Counted from the first letter of the stretch, positions 44,455 to 55,139 are shown. The stretch: DNA of 64,000 nt from Dicyema japonicum (GCA_011109175.1 RDEW01000016.1:183349-247348), one strand, 5' to 3'. A program made the numbers and translations. Notes: generated by a model from the letters alone, not told the origin.

Positions 44455-45383
44455 CAGTAGTTCTCAAACTTTAAAAAAAAAGACGTCGCGGTCCTCTTTT
44501 ATTTTTTAATTGGTTGCGGTTTTTCATTAAATTAGTGAATTAACATTTTAACAAAAACTAGTGCAAAATTAAAAAGATGGATGCACTTGTTTGGCCATCA
44601 CTAGTTTTTCTAAGTCGGGTTGTGTTTTGGACAATGCAACCCTCATGTCATTTGACACATCCAATCTATTGCGGAATTTTGATTTGATGGTAAGTAGTGC
44701 TGAAAGCGCCGTCTCACACTCACATGTAGTTGCAAATAGAATTAGCACTTAATTGCCTCTTTGCCAATTCTGAATAGGAATCAGCCATTTGAATCCAAAA
44801 ATCGCTTTGGGGAACTTCGTTGAAAACTTGTTTTGCATATCCATCATTAAACAAATAGATAAATTGTTCCTGAATGGTTTTCAGAAGGGAGATCCTTAAC
44901 TGAAATTGTAAATGGGTTGCTGAGAAAACGATAGTATTTATCAAGAAATATTAGGAAAATATCTAAAAATTTATAAATATCGAAAAAATACGTAGAAATT
45001 TCTCTACTAATAAATAATATATGTTGCTTTATCACATCATTGCTGTAGTTATCTATGCAAGTTCATTTTCATCAATAAATATATTTAGATGTGGAAATAG
45101 TGCAAAAATATTCTCGGCGAGATCATTTATTCTTCTACTAACAGTATCATTTGAAAGTGAGATATGCTTCAGAATATAAAGTTCAGAACTCCCTAGCATG
45201 TTGGAAATGATATCTCTGCAACAAGGTACTATCAATTGTTCTCCGATGGTGTGCGATTTTTTCGCAGAAGCAATTTTCACACTAAATAGATAAAAAGATT
45301 TCAAACCCGATGAAATATTTTGTGATAAAATTCCAAATTGATCAAATCTTTTTGGACCGCGGACCCCAGATTTAAAAACACTG
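44455..45383 (-). mobile_element. hAT element (ZBED5/SCAND3-like), internally deleted
   Basis: Terminal repeats: left CAGTAGTTCTCAAACTTT, right, on the minus strand, CAGTGTTTTTAAATCTGGGG-TCCGCGGTCC; flanks ATTTAGAA (44447-44454) and ATTTAAAC (45384-45391) look like an 8-bp target duplication. The minus strand encodes SAKKSHTIGEQLIVPCCRDI, LKHISLSNDTVSRRINDLAE, then FNEVPQSDFWIQMADSYSEL and, after frame breaks, KSKFRNRLDVSNDMRVALSK and DLEKLVMAKQVHPS. These are N-side and C-terminal dimerisation parts of the transposase. The catalytic middle is gone. Confidence 0.8.
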
Positions 45384-45569
45384 ATTTAAACGATAACTCA
45401 TCCTTTTTTCTGGTTGTGTGGGTAATACAATAAATAGTAACCTCAACAAATTTATCAGCAAAATTTTTTAAAATATCTAAGGCCAGTAAAACCGAACATA
45501 AGAGAATTGTAAAATTCTTAAACCATCAATGTCTATTGCGCATCTTGTTGATTGATAAATTTTTTTAAA

Positions 45570-45885
45570 AGCCTTTTCACGAGAGCCATAGTATTTATTG
45601 CTCCGCATAGGCAGGACACACACTTTATTTAAGTAAAAAACAGTTAATTTTAACTAGTCGTAGAACCAAGAAATGATCTTAACTTATTTTTCTTGTGTGA
45701 GTGTCCTTTCTAGACAATCCAGTTCCGCAGTGAGTATCCACTGATGACGGCGTCACTCGTCAAACTCTTCTGCATCGTAAATGCGTGGAACCTTTCCACC
45801 AGGTGACAGCAGCGAGATTCGAACCCGTAACCTAAGTCACTTAAGCCGACACCTAACCACTATGCCACCCGAATATTGATGCTTT
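45570..45885 (-). repeat. tRNA-derived SINE, best-preserved copy, with LINE 3' tail
   Basis: Minus strand from 45885: tRNA-like head TCGGGTGGCATAGTGGTTAG (A box) to ACGGGTTCGAATCTCGCTGC (B box), body CGAGTGACGCCGTCATCAGT, CTGCGGAACTGGATTGTCTA, TTACTTAAATAAAGTGTGTG, then the tail CTATGCGGAGCAATAAATAC, TATGGCTCTCGTGAAAAGGC. The tail equals the 3' end of the APE-type LINE (GGAGCGATAAATATTATGGC, TCTCGTGAAAGTGC at 5.35 kb). Confidence 0.85.
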
Positions 45886-46215
45886 TAATCTTGTTCTTAA
45901 TCTTACTCACAATTTTAATAATTTAACACTAGTAGGGAAAAAGAAATAAAGCATTCATATTTAAAAAAAACGCAGAAATAAAGCATAACTTTAAATATTA
46001 ATATGCTCATGGAAAACGCAGAATTTCTTTTAAATAACTAAGAATTCTGTGCAGTAGATACACTTATTAAAACAGGATAAATAGGATGCCTATCAACACT
46101 AAAAACCACCACACAAGTGAGACTAGGTGATCTCCATCACATTTGAGACGCAACTTCGATTATGTCGACAGGGATCACTTTTGATTGATTTTTAATAAAA
46201 ATTAGTTTAAAAAAG

Positions 46216-46287
46216 TGGAGATGCCAGGAATCGAACCCGGAACCTTCAGCATGCAAAGCAGACGTCATACCATTAGACCACATCCCC
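46216..46287 (-). tRNA. tRNA-Ala(TGC)
   Basis: 72 nt. Acceptor GGGGATG/CATCTCC pairs with one G-T; D arm GTCTAATGGTATGAC; anticodon loop TTTGCAT (anticodon TGC, Ala) on stem TCTGC/GCTGA with one T-T mismatch; variable AGGTT; T arm CCGGG-TTCGATT-CCTGG with one G-T; discriminator A. No encoded CCA. It is compact and lacks the SINE body seen next to the tRNA-like heads, so it is probably a real gene, though the stem mismatch leaves some doubt. Confidence 0.75.
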
Positions 46288-46389
46288 ATTTGATTATTTT
46301 AAATCTCTATTATGGAATTTAATACTTCTATTTAAGTTAAGAGGAAATTTACTTGTTGATATGTTTTTCCAACTTACTTTACCCAGAAA

Positions 46390-46880
46390 GTCTCCCTAGA
46401 ATTCGCTGAAACACTGAATAATTTTTGAAGATATGCCCTGAGTTGTTTATGTGGTTTTTGAAACCTCGAATAAGATTTTGAAACCTGAGAGTTCCGCAAT
46501 CCTTACACATCTTTACTTCTAACCACGGAGAATCAGGATACGAGGATTTATTCCGTAAGCAAGCTTCAAATTAAAATTTCGCGTTTTCTTTTATATCTTA
46601 AATTGAATCTATTATTTCAGTAATACCATCCTCATATTGCTCGTAAATAGACACCTCAGATATTCATAGATAAAGTGGGGTGCTTCTTTTGCGGTAAAGA
46701 GCTAATGACTTTTTCCAACTCTTCTATAAAGAACCAACTCCAAACGAGACATACACTCGTCAGGGTTAACCTGTTGTATTTTTGAAAGTTCATCCAATTT
46801 TAAGTTGAGAATTTCTTCAAAGGATGCAAGAGACCCAATATGTTTCTGCAACAGTGAAAATTTTAGAGTCGCTTTAAACT
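46390..46880 (-). pseudogene. Coding-like remnant with a Cys2-His2-like motif
   Basis: Minus strand, in pieces: FSLLQKHIGSLASFEEILNL, KLDELSKIQQVNPDECMSRL, then after a one-base shift EELEKVISSLPQKKHPTLSM, EVSIYEQYEDGITEIIDSI, and MCKDCGTLRFQNLIRGFKNH-INNSGH. The last piece has C-x2-C and two His spaced like a zinc finger. No clean intron solution restores one frame. Could be a decayed gene or part of an unrecognised transposon. Confidence 0.25.
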
Positions 46881-46989
46881 ATCAAGATCCAAGTTGGAAG
46901 ACCTCTCATTACAATGCTTATTCGGTAGTGGTCCAGTTTTTTCAAGTCACATTTAAAAGGCAAAGAATATCAATTATAAAGAAATAAAA

Positions 46990-47253
46990 TTAATTAGTAG
47001 ATTTGTATTTTAAACCTTTCGGAACTTCATGACTGAGTAAATGAGTAAACTGATTTGTCCCCATTGTGAATGTGACTTCGCCTTTCTCGTATTTTTCGTT
47101 ATGCTCTTTTATTTTTCTCAGGTTCTCGGAAAATATATTGAATCTACGTTCATTTTCACAATCATCATATTCTAAACCTACAAATTGATACTTATCATTG
47201 CCATATTTTTCTTTGTGGTTTTTCCATTCTTCACACATAACGCTGGTGTCCAT
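46990..47253 (-). CDS. Stand-alone I29 cathepsin-propeptide-like inhibitor
   Basis: 87 codons, single exon, from ATG at 47253. Residues: CEEWKNHKEKYGNDKYQ, then the ERFNIN-type helix ENERRFNIFSENLRKIKEHN, and the GNFD-side strand TMGTNQFTHLLSHEVPKGLK. The I29 domain normally folds as the N-terminal propeptide of cathepsin L-like cysteine proteases and blocks the active site. Here a stop follows directly and no peptidase C1 domain lies downstream, as in CTLA-2-like inhibitors. No signal peptide visible. Two dead copies (34.4 and 57.2 kb) share the coding and upstream region. Role as a cysteine protease inhibitor is inferred. Confidence 0.8.
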   Translation of the reverse strand: MDTSVMCEEWKNHKEKYGNDKYQFVGLEYDDCENERRFNIFSENLRKIKEHNEKYEKGEVTFTMGTNQFTHLLSHEVPKGLKYKSTN

Positions 47254-47639
47254 AATTTAAAATTGATTCAATTTCAAATTTTTTTATTAAAATTTTAATT
47301 CACATAAAAATAATAATAATTTAAAATTACATTAAATTACCAATTATTCTGTTTTATTAAAATCTAACTTTACCCTTTGAAGATGAAAGACTATTTCAAT
47401 GAATATTAGTTCAGATAAGTAATTAGTCTATTTATGGTCAGGGTTAATATATCAAAAATGACAATTGACCGGCGAACTGTTGGGCATTTATTACCCATTT
47501 AAGAAAACCAAACAAAGAATTAAATAGCTAATTAAAATATTTTCCATTAAAGTCAATCTAATAGGCCACATTAAGATCATTCGAATTCGTTAAGTATTTC
47601 TTTGTAATCAAACCAAAGTCAAAACATTAAGTCTTTATT

Positions 47640-47880
47640 TCTGAATTCTTTAAACAGGATCGGTTCGTTCATCAAGAAGAGGAAGAATGATCGGAGAGAA
47701 AGGAGCTGACTCATTGAGCGCATTTCCTTCAAATCGTCAGAGGAAATGCGTCTCAATTATGAGAGCTGCCAGCAGTCGTTAACTGTTACTTTTTGGCTAA
47801 ATAATCAATTCGGAAAGGTTCGCTCGCCATCCTGAGAGGGAATAGCCACACAGTCAGGGCGGCCGCTATATGATCATTTG
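47640..47880 (+). mobile_element. REL-type LINE, C-terminal fragment
   Basis: FLQIVRGNASQL (about 47730-47765) and KGSLAILRGNSHTVRAAAI (47818-47875), both the LAI.RGN terminal motif, so two nested or duplicated ends. CATCCTGAGAGGGAATAG is shared with the minus strand at 27.5 kb. Confidence 0.5.
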
Positions 47881-48075
47881 TTCAATTTTTTGTCATTAAT
47901 AAATACATTTTTTAGATTTTTATAAAAAATTGGCAAAATTTCTGACAAGTTGGAAAATATTTAGAAAATGATAATCGTTAGTCTTTGGATATTGATTATT
48001 GGATGAATTGATTAGAAAATTAATCTAAGATTATTTGGATAAATATCGGATTAGAAAGATCCGTTTTTTTGACTG

Positions 48076-48440
48076 TTGGACAATATAATCCGGTTCGTGA
48101 AAAAAAAGAAAGTTAGAGAACAAGTTGTAACAATGTGGAAGTTTTCTGAAAAAAGAAGAAAGTTCATTAAAAAAGGTTATAAAGCTACTAAGAATAAAGA
48201 CGATGAAAATTGCAAGCGAGAATTCCCCAAACTCTGCAGGAATAATCAAAATTTTTAGAAACTCTTCAAAAATGTGTTGTTCTGATAATAAGGAGAGGGT
48301 ATAATTCTCAAATTTCATGACGGCGCTTTGATCCCTAAAGAAGAAATGCCTGAAGAGTTACGAAGGCAACTTCCTTTAATTCAAGAAGTGTTTAATCGTC
48401 GATTATTCCACATGAAATTCAAAGTGAGTTTAATGATTTG
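48076..48440 (+). other. Coding-like stretch, not identified
   Basis: REQVVTMWKFSEKRRKFIKK, GYKATKNKDDENCKREFPKL, one stop, then after a frame change DGALIPKEEMPEELRRQLPL IQEVFNRRLFHMKFK. Strongly charged and cleanly coding in composition. Possible short GT...AG introns exist (for example 48273-48291) but are below the usual 21 nt. Could be a decayed host gene. Confidence 0.25.
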
Positions 48441-48699
48441 GTATGTAATTTTGTGTAGAGAAAAGCCTTTATCTTAAATCTTTTCTCTAGAAATCAGTGA
48501 ATGTATAAACAAAACTTTTGGTTAGATTTTTAAACCAGTAATGTTTTTACTTAGGAGAGAAGGGAGTGAACGCTGAAATTAGAACGCCTTCTACTTACCT
48601 ATCTGGTAGATATTGCAATCAATCTGGCATGTGTAGCTACATCTGGGAAACTAGTAATTTTACCAGATTGGTAACAATTCTTACCAGATAGTCTGGGAA

Positions 48700-48960
48700 A
48701 CCCTATTATTATTTATTAAACCCGGATACACGAGAAAGAAGTTAAAGTAAACAACTAATTAAGTGTATCCAGTTTCCACTTATACAGAAACAGAGTCCAT
48801 CCGGAATCAACATAAAGGGTAAGACGTTCATTACATCCAGTTGTGGAAACCCCTCCAGTGGAATGGGGAAGAGCAAATGATCTTTTTTCATGCCGGCCTG
48901 GCACTGGGCGTCACCTAGACAGGTGGATCACATGACGCCACTCTATTAGGAAGAGAGAGG
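48700..48960 (-). mobile_element. Jockey-like LINE, 3' end fragment
   Basis: Minus strand: GTCATGTGATCCACCTGTCT, later GGATACACTTAATTAGTTGT, a UTR with TTTCTCGTGTATCCGGGTTT and AATAAATAATAATAG. Same plan as the other Jockey-like tails (ACTTAATTAG, then a T/C-rich UTR, then an AAT-rich end). Confidence 0.5.
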
Positions 48961-49179
48961 AGGAACAGACAAGCAAGCAGAAAAATTAAACCAATTAACC
49001 ACGCAGCACCACATAGCGCCACGCGGCAAAAAATTCAACCTATAAAACAAATGATCTACTTAAACCATTATATCTGTACTATCAAAATGCCGAGTGTTAA
49101 TGTCAAGTTATTTTGCGAAAATTTAAAAACCAGTGAAGGTCGGTTGTAACAAAGAATCGTCAACTAATTCTATAAAAAA
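48961..49179. other. Unassigned
   Basis: No frame or repeat recognised. Confidence 0.3.
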
Positions 49180-49345
49180 CTGCACTTTAGCAGAGCTAAA
49201 TTAGCTATAGCTCCGCTCAGGCAGGAAACAAACTTTATTTAAGTAAAGTACAGTTATAATGACTAATCGTAAATGAAGAATCAAAGAATGCTCTTCACTT
49301 CTTTTTTCTTTTTGTTGAGTGTATGTCTTTTATAGACGATCTGGC
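49180..49345 (-). repeat. SINE, 5'-truncated copy
   Basis: Minus strand: GACGATC...AAAAGACATACACTCA, CTTTACTTAAATAAAGTTTG, TTTCCTGCCTGAGCGGAGCT, ATAGCTAATTTAGCTCTGC. Body end and tail only; the tRNA-like head is missing. Confidence 0.7.
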
Positions 49346-50010
49346 AGACAAAATGATAACTCAAGTGATAATTTTTCTCTAGCAATCTCTGTCTTTATCG
49401 ATATCTCAATCTCTCCAGAAACAGTAAGAAGGATAGTAGGGAGAATGGTATAACCCAAATATCCACATACTAATGGGAAAAGCTGAAGTGCTTTTAACTT
49501 AAAAATAAAAGTTGATACAAGTAGTACTCGACATAAGTAGAAACAGTTTTACATTGTAAGAGTCATAAAATAAGACTCGCAATCGATCTGATGTCAGAAA
49601 TAACATCAACTTAGAGACACGTTTATATTGTCTGCTGTGAGGTTTCAAAAACGGAAGAGCTGTAATCTGTTTGGAAGAATGCTAAAGATGTTGCAAACAA
49701 AATATTTTTGAGTTGTTGTTTTATTAAAATATACTCTTTGGTTGTGAGATTTGTGAGAAAGCAAACTTTCACAAACTCGGAGTCTACACCTGCTCTCTAT
49801 TTTTCATCATTTACTGTGTTTGATCGTCAACAGCTAATGCTTATGGAATTTCGATTTGGAATAGTCCAGCCTTCTTTTACGGCCACTTCTTTTACCGCCG
49901 ATACCAGAATCTGTTTTGTGTAAAGATTCTCCTAAATTTGATCAGAATTTCGTGAAGATGAATGATCTGTTCGCTCTCTCACGTATCTGAGAGTAAAGTA
50001 GCATTTTAAT
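49346..50010. other. Unassigned, one 71-codon frame
   Basis: A plus-strand frame at 49708-49923 (starting TTG; VVRFVRKQTFTNSESTPALY, FRFGIVQPSFTATSFTADTR) has no ATG start and no match. Confidence 0.25.
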
Positions 50011-50960
50011 CCGAATCCTTAAGGGGCATCAATCAAGGCCGCTTCCTGCCTCATACGCCTCATTAACGATGGCCTTGTGTCATTTGAAGATCGACAATTG
50101 ATAATACAATCCGACACCGAAATGGGCAAAAATTTCCCAATTTTGAGGTTTTCTTTAAAAAATGGATTTTTTTAAAAAAGGACGGGAAACAACCTGATGG
50201 GATGACAATCATTTCTAAGACGAGAGTATAGCAAGGTGACTTGGTCCACTTCTTTTATCATTGGCGATCAATCATATTGTCAAGATATCTGTACGTCCTT
50301 GAATCAATGGTTTCTGGACAATTACATACTTGGAGGAAGTCCTGAAAATGTCCTTTCAAAAGTAACCATTCGGAGAATTGTGACAGAATTGGCTTGAAGT
50401 TAACACAAAGAAAAATGAAGTAAACTTGAACATGAGTGCGGAATCTTTTGCTTTCTCAGAAAAAAACGTAAGATTTATCACAGATATTCGAATTACGGAC
50501 TTGTGCTCTTTTGATTTCCATGAATATGAATAAAAATAGATCGAATAAATGAGTCGTTAAGCGAAGAAAAGACGCTTATGGGAACGTTTGCCAACATATT
50601 GATCTTTCTAGAGTTCCATGTTGGAGTTTTTATGCTCAAAAATTGTCTCCTGCTTTCCAAAATTCTTTTCAACTTTCTGATGATGGAATTAAGTTAACCC
50701 CTGAAGGGATTTTTAAAATACATTATGATTGGCAATTCGCTGGATTATGAGGCAGTGAGGTTAGCCGCCTTTTCTCGTCTTGGTCTTAAAATGTGTGCTG
50801 AGTGAAATATTATGGAAGTTCGATCGATCAATATGACTATCATCCACTGTTGTGCAGGTTGAGCGGGAACCGTTTCTCAAGTCATGCCTGTCTAAACGTG
50901 ATGTCGAAAAAAGCACCAGGAACTAATTAATGAGTTTAAATGTGGCTGGCAGGATCAACT
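50010..50960 (+). mobile_element. REL-type LINE, mixed RT and endonuclease-like fragments
   Basis: KKDGKQPDGMTII (50180-50220) is the endonuclease-like block. It is followed by QGDLVHFFYHW (RT motif QGDPLGPLLFS eroded) and later LEVNTKKNEVNLNMSAESF. The RT piece lies downstream of the endonuclease-like piece, the reverse of the family order, so at least two copies are joined here. Confidence 0.45.
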
Positions 50961-51635
50961 AATATGACTGTTTATTGGTTATACCACCCTCAAATAGATT
51001 TTGATCCAATCCATATGCCAATTTAATGGCATATCTTCTTGATCTATCCAGAGAGTCGACAAATTTGCTTCATTCTTAGCTCCCACACCATTCCTGAAAA
51101 ACTATAGATCAGAAAAGGTTGTATAAATATAGATGAACGTCTCCGGAAGATTTAACTTAATAATAAAAAAGGTGAATTTCCATGAAAAATGACATTTTAT
51201 TAGCAAAATTGGCCTAGTCATCACTATACAATAATTTTCGAATTTAAGTACTCCATTTTATATATTTCGCTCATTACATAATTAAATAGAGCAGACTCAA
51301 TTCAAACATTCATTGTACTTTTTTCTCAGATTTTTCGATATTGGATTTTAAATTTCTATGAACAATTCTCTTGTATTAAGCGATCAATAAAATTAAACAA
51401 TATCTTATATCGATTGAAAAAAGCTTGTACTAGAAAAATTTGAACAACTTAAAAATACGTTTTTGTTTAAATTAATAAACATACTGAAATAAATGAAGAT
51501 GCATTCACAGCGTTTTGTTACGCCACGTATATGGAAATTCCAGCTGTTTCTTGACAGTTAAAGCATTTGTTAGTAATGTATTTGCTTTTGTTTAAATGAA
51601 ATTAAATTTATTAACCAAAAACCACCGTCATAGCA
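50961..51635. other. AT-rich, unassigned
   Basis: No frame, repeat family or RNA recognised. Confidence 0.4.
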
Positions 51636-51639
51636 ACAA

Positions 51640-51730
51640 TAAGAAAATTCAGGTGATCCCGGCCTCCCTAAGCAGTCTTCACATCTTTTCTTGGTGCTCA
51701 GACAGTGTTCCAGCACGTAGATTGTAAGAT
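51640..51730 (-). mobile_element. 3' end of a third LINE-like repeat
   Basis: Minus strand: GTGAAGACTGCTTAGGGAGG, CCGGGATCACCTGAATTTTC, TTTTTGGTTAATAAATTT. It matches GCGAAGACTTATAAGGAATG...GGGATCACCTGAATTTTTTC at 13.5 kb and the plus strand at 32.92-33.01 kb. Confidence 0.6.
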
Positions 51731-51952
51731 TAATAATGACTGTTTAATTTAAAAAAGATTGTTCGATTAATTTAATTAAATAAAAATAAAAATTAATTTG
51801 TTTTTATTTTATTCAAATTAATTTCATAAAAATATTAATTATTTTAAACAGCATTTAATCCCCGTGTCATTCATTTTAACGAAACTTTCAGCAACAAATT
51901 TAGTTTTGTTATGTTCCTTTATTTCCGAGGATGATAAAAGTATTTTAACACC

Positions 51953-53271
51953 ATGAGCTTTAGAATAGAGTATTTCGTAAACTTGTATTTATTTTTTTTT
52001 CTTTTTTGCTGTGTCATCATGTTATTTCAACAAAATATTCCAAAATATTTAATCAAAATTAATGACCCAATAAAAATTTTGAAAATCTTAATTTAATTAT
52101 TCCAGTTATAATTTTCGCCCAGAGACGATTGCATATCAAATTCTATCAAAAATTAAAAAGTATTTCAAAATAATTAACTGGTAGATATAACCCTTCAAGA
52201 GAGAAATTTCCAATTATTGTTTCTGTTGACGGTCATAGTGACATTCTTGAAAAAGCCATCGAAGAAAATAGGAATGATTTTGATAAAATTTGGTGGGTAT
52301 TATTTTATAAAAAATTTTAATTCAGGATTTTGACTCCAAAACAACAGCTCCATATTCTCGTATATCTGAACACTATTATTGGGCCTTGAATAGGATATTT
52401 CTAGAATATGATATCGCTATTATTCTTGAGGGTTTACATATTAAATTATTTTTATTGATGATTTAATTATTTCATGTGACTTTTTCGATTATTTTAAACG
52501 CCTGGTTAAAATATTACTAAATGATTCGACGGTTTGGTGTATTTCTGCTTGGAACGACAATGGAAGTCCTAATCTCATAACAAAGAAGTCAGGTTTAAAT
52601 AATACTTTTTATGATAGATTTGCTAAGAAGAACCGATTTTATGCCGGGGTTAGGATGGATGCTGACAAAAAATGTCTGGCTCGAAATTAAGTTAAATTGG
52701 CCACAATCGTTACTATAATTTAAATTATATGCAGTTATTGGGACGATTATATGCGTACACCAAATATACGAAAAGGGAGACAGTGCATTTATCCAGATAT
52801 CTCACGTACCCGTCACATGAATATTGCTCGTACCAGCAAGTTTGTTTAGCATGATTTACTTAAGGGGAATTTTTGGATAAATATTCGAAAAATAGTCTGA
52901 ATGAAGTTTGTAGTATAAATTGGCAAGAAACCGATATCAGTTACCTTTACAACGTATTGTTTATTTTTATAAATAGGAGGAATATTCTAAAAATTTTGAT
53001 TCCCAAATGGAAGATGCAATTTTAGTTACTTTTGAGTTTGTCAAAAAAGTGGACATGTCTTATTTTAAAAAGATTAAAATCAAGTATTCAACAGAAACTT
53101 TTGTTTCAATTGCGGAATATTTTGGTCTATGAGCGACGAAAAAGTTTGTCTTTCATCACATCTTTAGTCTGGGATTTATCGGTGCTCATATCACGGAAGA
53201 ATTCTATTTTACTATCAAAATGTGTATGTTTATTTGATTCCCAGTTGATTCAACTTTTTGATTGTTCATAA
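51953..53271 (+). CDS. MGAT1: Alpha-1,3-mannosyl-glycoprotein GlcNAc-transferase I (MGAT1), microintrons
   Basis: A Golgi type II membrane enzyme that starts hybrid and complex N-glycans. ATG at 51953: MSFRIEYF, a membrane segment VNLYLFFFLFCCVIMLF, then a stem. Catalytic domain: IPVIIFA, EKFPIIVSVDGHSD, SRISEHYYWALNRIF, AIILE|DDLIIS (the EDD metal-binding motif across an intron), TVWCISAWNDNGSP, RRTDFMPGLGWML, WPQS|YWDDYMRTPNIRKGRQCIYP, DISRTRHMN, LDKYSKN, ETDISYLYN, MSDEK|SGIYRCSYHGRILFYY. Introns: 52297-52325, 52593-52617, 52709-52734, 52954-52976, 53144-53167, 53222-53244; the one at 52432-52457 ends in TTG and not AG. Single-base frame breaks near 52090 and 53128, and one unresolved junction at 52830-52870. 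Stop 53269-53271. About 370 residues (human 445). Confidence 0.92.
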
Positions 53272-54440
53272 ATTTTTTTGCTTTTTTTCAGTAATGCTTT
53301 CGCGATTTTTTTGAAGTTTAAGAATATTAGTATTTTAATTAAAAAATTGAGCTAAATTAACGAGAAAATAAAAAAATAAATAAATTTCCCAAATTTACTT
53401 TATGTAAAAATTCTTTGAAATCTGCTTGCAGAAAAAATATTCATTTTGATCACGTGAATAGATGCGTCAAACCTAAGATAAGGATTTTCTAGGGATAGCA
53501 TGCACCACTACGCTTTGTTATTCGTCCTGAATCGTTAACTAGATTGCTTAACTGGAACCATCAACAACTGACTATCGAATGTAAAGATGAATGGTTTGCC
53601 AAAATCATCTTATTCATCGTTGATATAAAGTTGATTGAACAGTCAAATGATGAACAAAACAGTTATGAAAAGATATTGGCTTATAAATTAACTACGCCAA
53701 ATCTGATACAAAATTTTTGATTTTTTTGACTTTATAGCTGTTAATCAACTTTATATCAAGAGATTCTCTATTCTAGGCATACGGCCGTAAGACATTCTCG
53801 ATTTTTATCAGAATTATTTCATCATCTAATATCCCTGATGACTCTTATCCCTTGATGAGATTTATGATTAAAGAAGTCGTATTTTTTGGATATTATGTCG
53901 ATGTTTGAATATTGGATACAAGTAGACAAGTTGCATCATCTCCTGTAGTTATATTTTTCTTCATTCCCTCATTTCTTTGTTAATACGATATAGCCAATTT
54001 TAAAAATACTTTTTGTCATAAAATCTTTGTATGAAGCAGCATATTTAATGCCAATGGTCTTTAAATTTACTATTCTCAATGCTTTTGACGACTTTGATTT
54101 TTATCAGAATACAAAATTTTTAGTCTTTAAGAAATTTGAATTTTATATCAAATTGTTTCTTAAATTTGTGGAACAACCTATTTGATGTGATAAAGTATTT
54201 ATTAGAATGACTACTATCAATTTTATAAGCATAAGTTTTAATATTGGTCCTTGATCGGGAAACCTTTATCTCAGAGAATGAAAACTTCATAAACTTCCGT
54301 ATTTAATTAGTACCCATTTACCAATTTGACGTGGAGCAGCCTTCACATGGGATTTCTTCTTTTTCAGTCAAAATAGACTTTATTTAAAAATACAATATTT
54401 CTCACAAATAAATGCATATTTATACAGATCAGACTTTATT
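53272..54440. other. 1.2 kb, coding-like plus-strand pieces not identified
   Basis: A plus-strand frame free of stops at 53507-53718 reads APLRFVIRPESLTRLLNWNH, QQLTIECKDEWFAKIILFIV, DIKLIEQSNDEQNSYEKILA. The composition looks coding, but no family fits and no flanking exon could be joined. A second piece at 54030-54190 (SLYEAAYLMPMVFKFTILNA) is equally unplaced. Confidence 0.3.
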
Positions 54441-54452
54441 TTTTTACATATC

Positions 54453-54562
54453 TAATTTTTAATTTTTATTTAACTTCTCGGCAATATCCCTAATAGTATT
54501 TCGTTACTAATTTTTAATTTTGATTTAACTTCTCGGCAATATCCCGAATAGTACATCGTTAC
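54453..54562. repeat. Tandem duplication, 55-bp unit x 2
   Basis: TAATTTTTAATTTT(T/G)ATTTAACTTCTCGGCAATATCCC(T/G)AATAGTA, then TTTCGTTAC or CATCGTTAC; copies 54453-54507 and 54508-54562. On the minus strand the unit encodes TIRDIAEKLN-like sequence, a helix-turn-helix-like string, in one copy only. Confidence 0.75.
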
Positions 54563-54660
54563 TAAACAAAATAAATTTTATTTTAAATCTATTAAATTTT
54601 AAAAATAAAAATTTGAAAATGTGAATTAATTATTTTACTTTTTTTAATAAAGACATTTAT

Positions 54661-55115
54661 TTAACACGCTGGAACCTGGGGAAGTTCCTTCAACAAAGTA
54701 TCGAAACTGGATTCGTTCCATAGAAGGCAACTAAGAAGTTACTCGGAATGGAGTGGCCACGTAAAATTTCAACCACTGGTATTTATAACAAGTGTATGTG
54801 TTCGTACATCAGCAAGGATGTGATAGATGTCCGGTGGAGGCTATTTAGGCATGTATTAAAAATGAACCTGGACGCACCCGCTAACAAAGCGATGGAAGAT
54901 TACTTCGACAGTTGCGACAAACTCTTTCGCAGACGACAAGATCGACACTTCCGACTGCCTTAAACAAAGATCTAAAGACGGGGGACGACCTGGACGAATT
55001 GAGATCACTAGCTTTCGACAGAGGATGATGGAAGAGACTAACTACAAATATTGCTAACATGAGTGTTGCACATGCGGGGCTATAGACATTATGGCTTTTG
55101 TGGAAGTCCTTTAAA
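54661..55115 (+). mobile_element. APE-type LINE, 3' end fragment
   Basis: Very close to 41100-41578. An open part starts at 54748: MEWPRKISTTGIYNKCMCSY, ISKDVIDVRWRLFRHVLKMN, LDAPANKAMEDYFDSCDKLF. The tail is CACATGCGGGGCTATAGACA, TTATGGCTTTTGTGGAAGTC, TTTAAATAATAAA. 5'-truncated. Confidence 0.85.
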
Positions 55116-55139
55116 TAATAAATTATTTAACAAAAAAAC

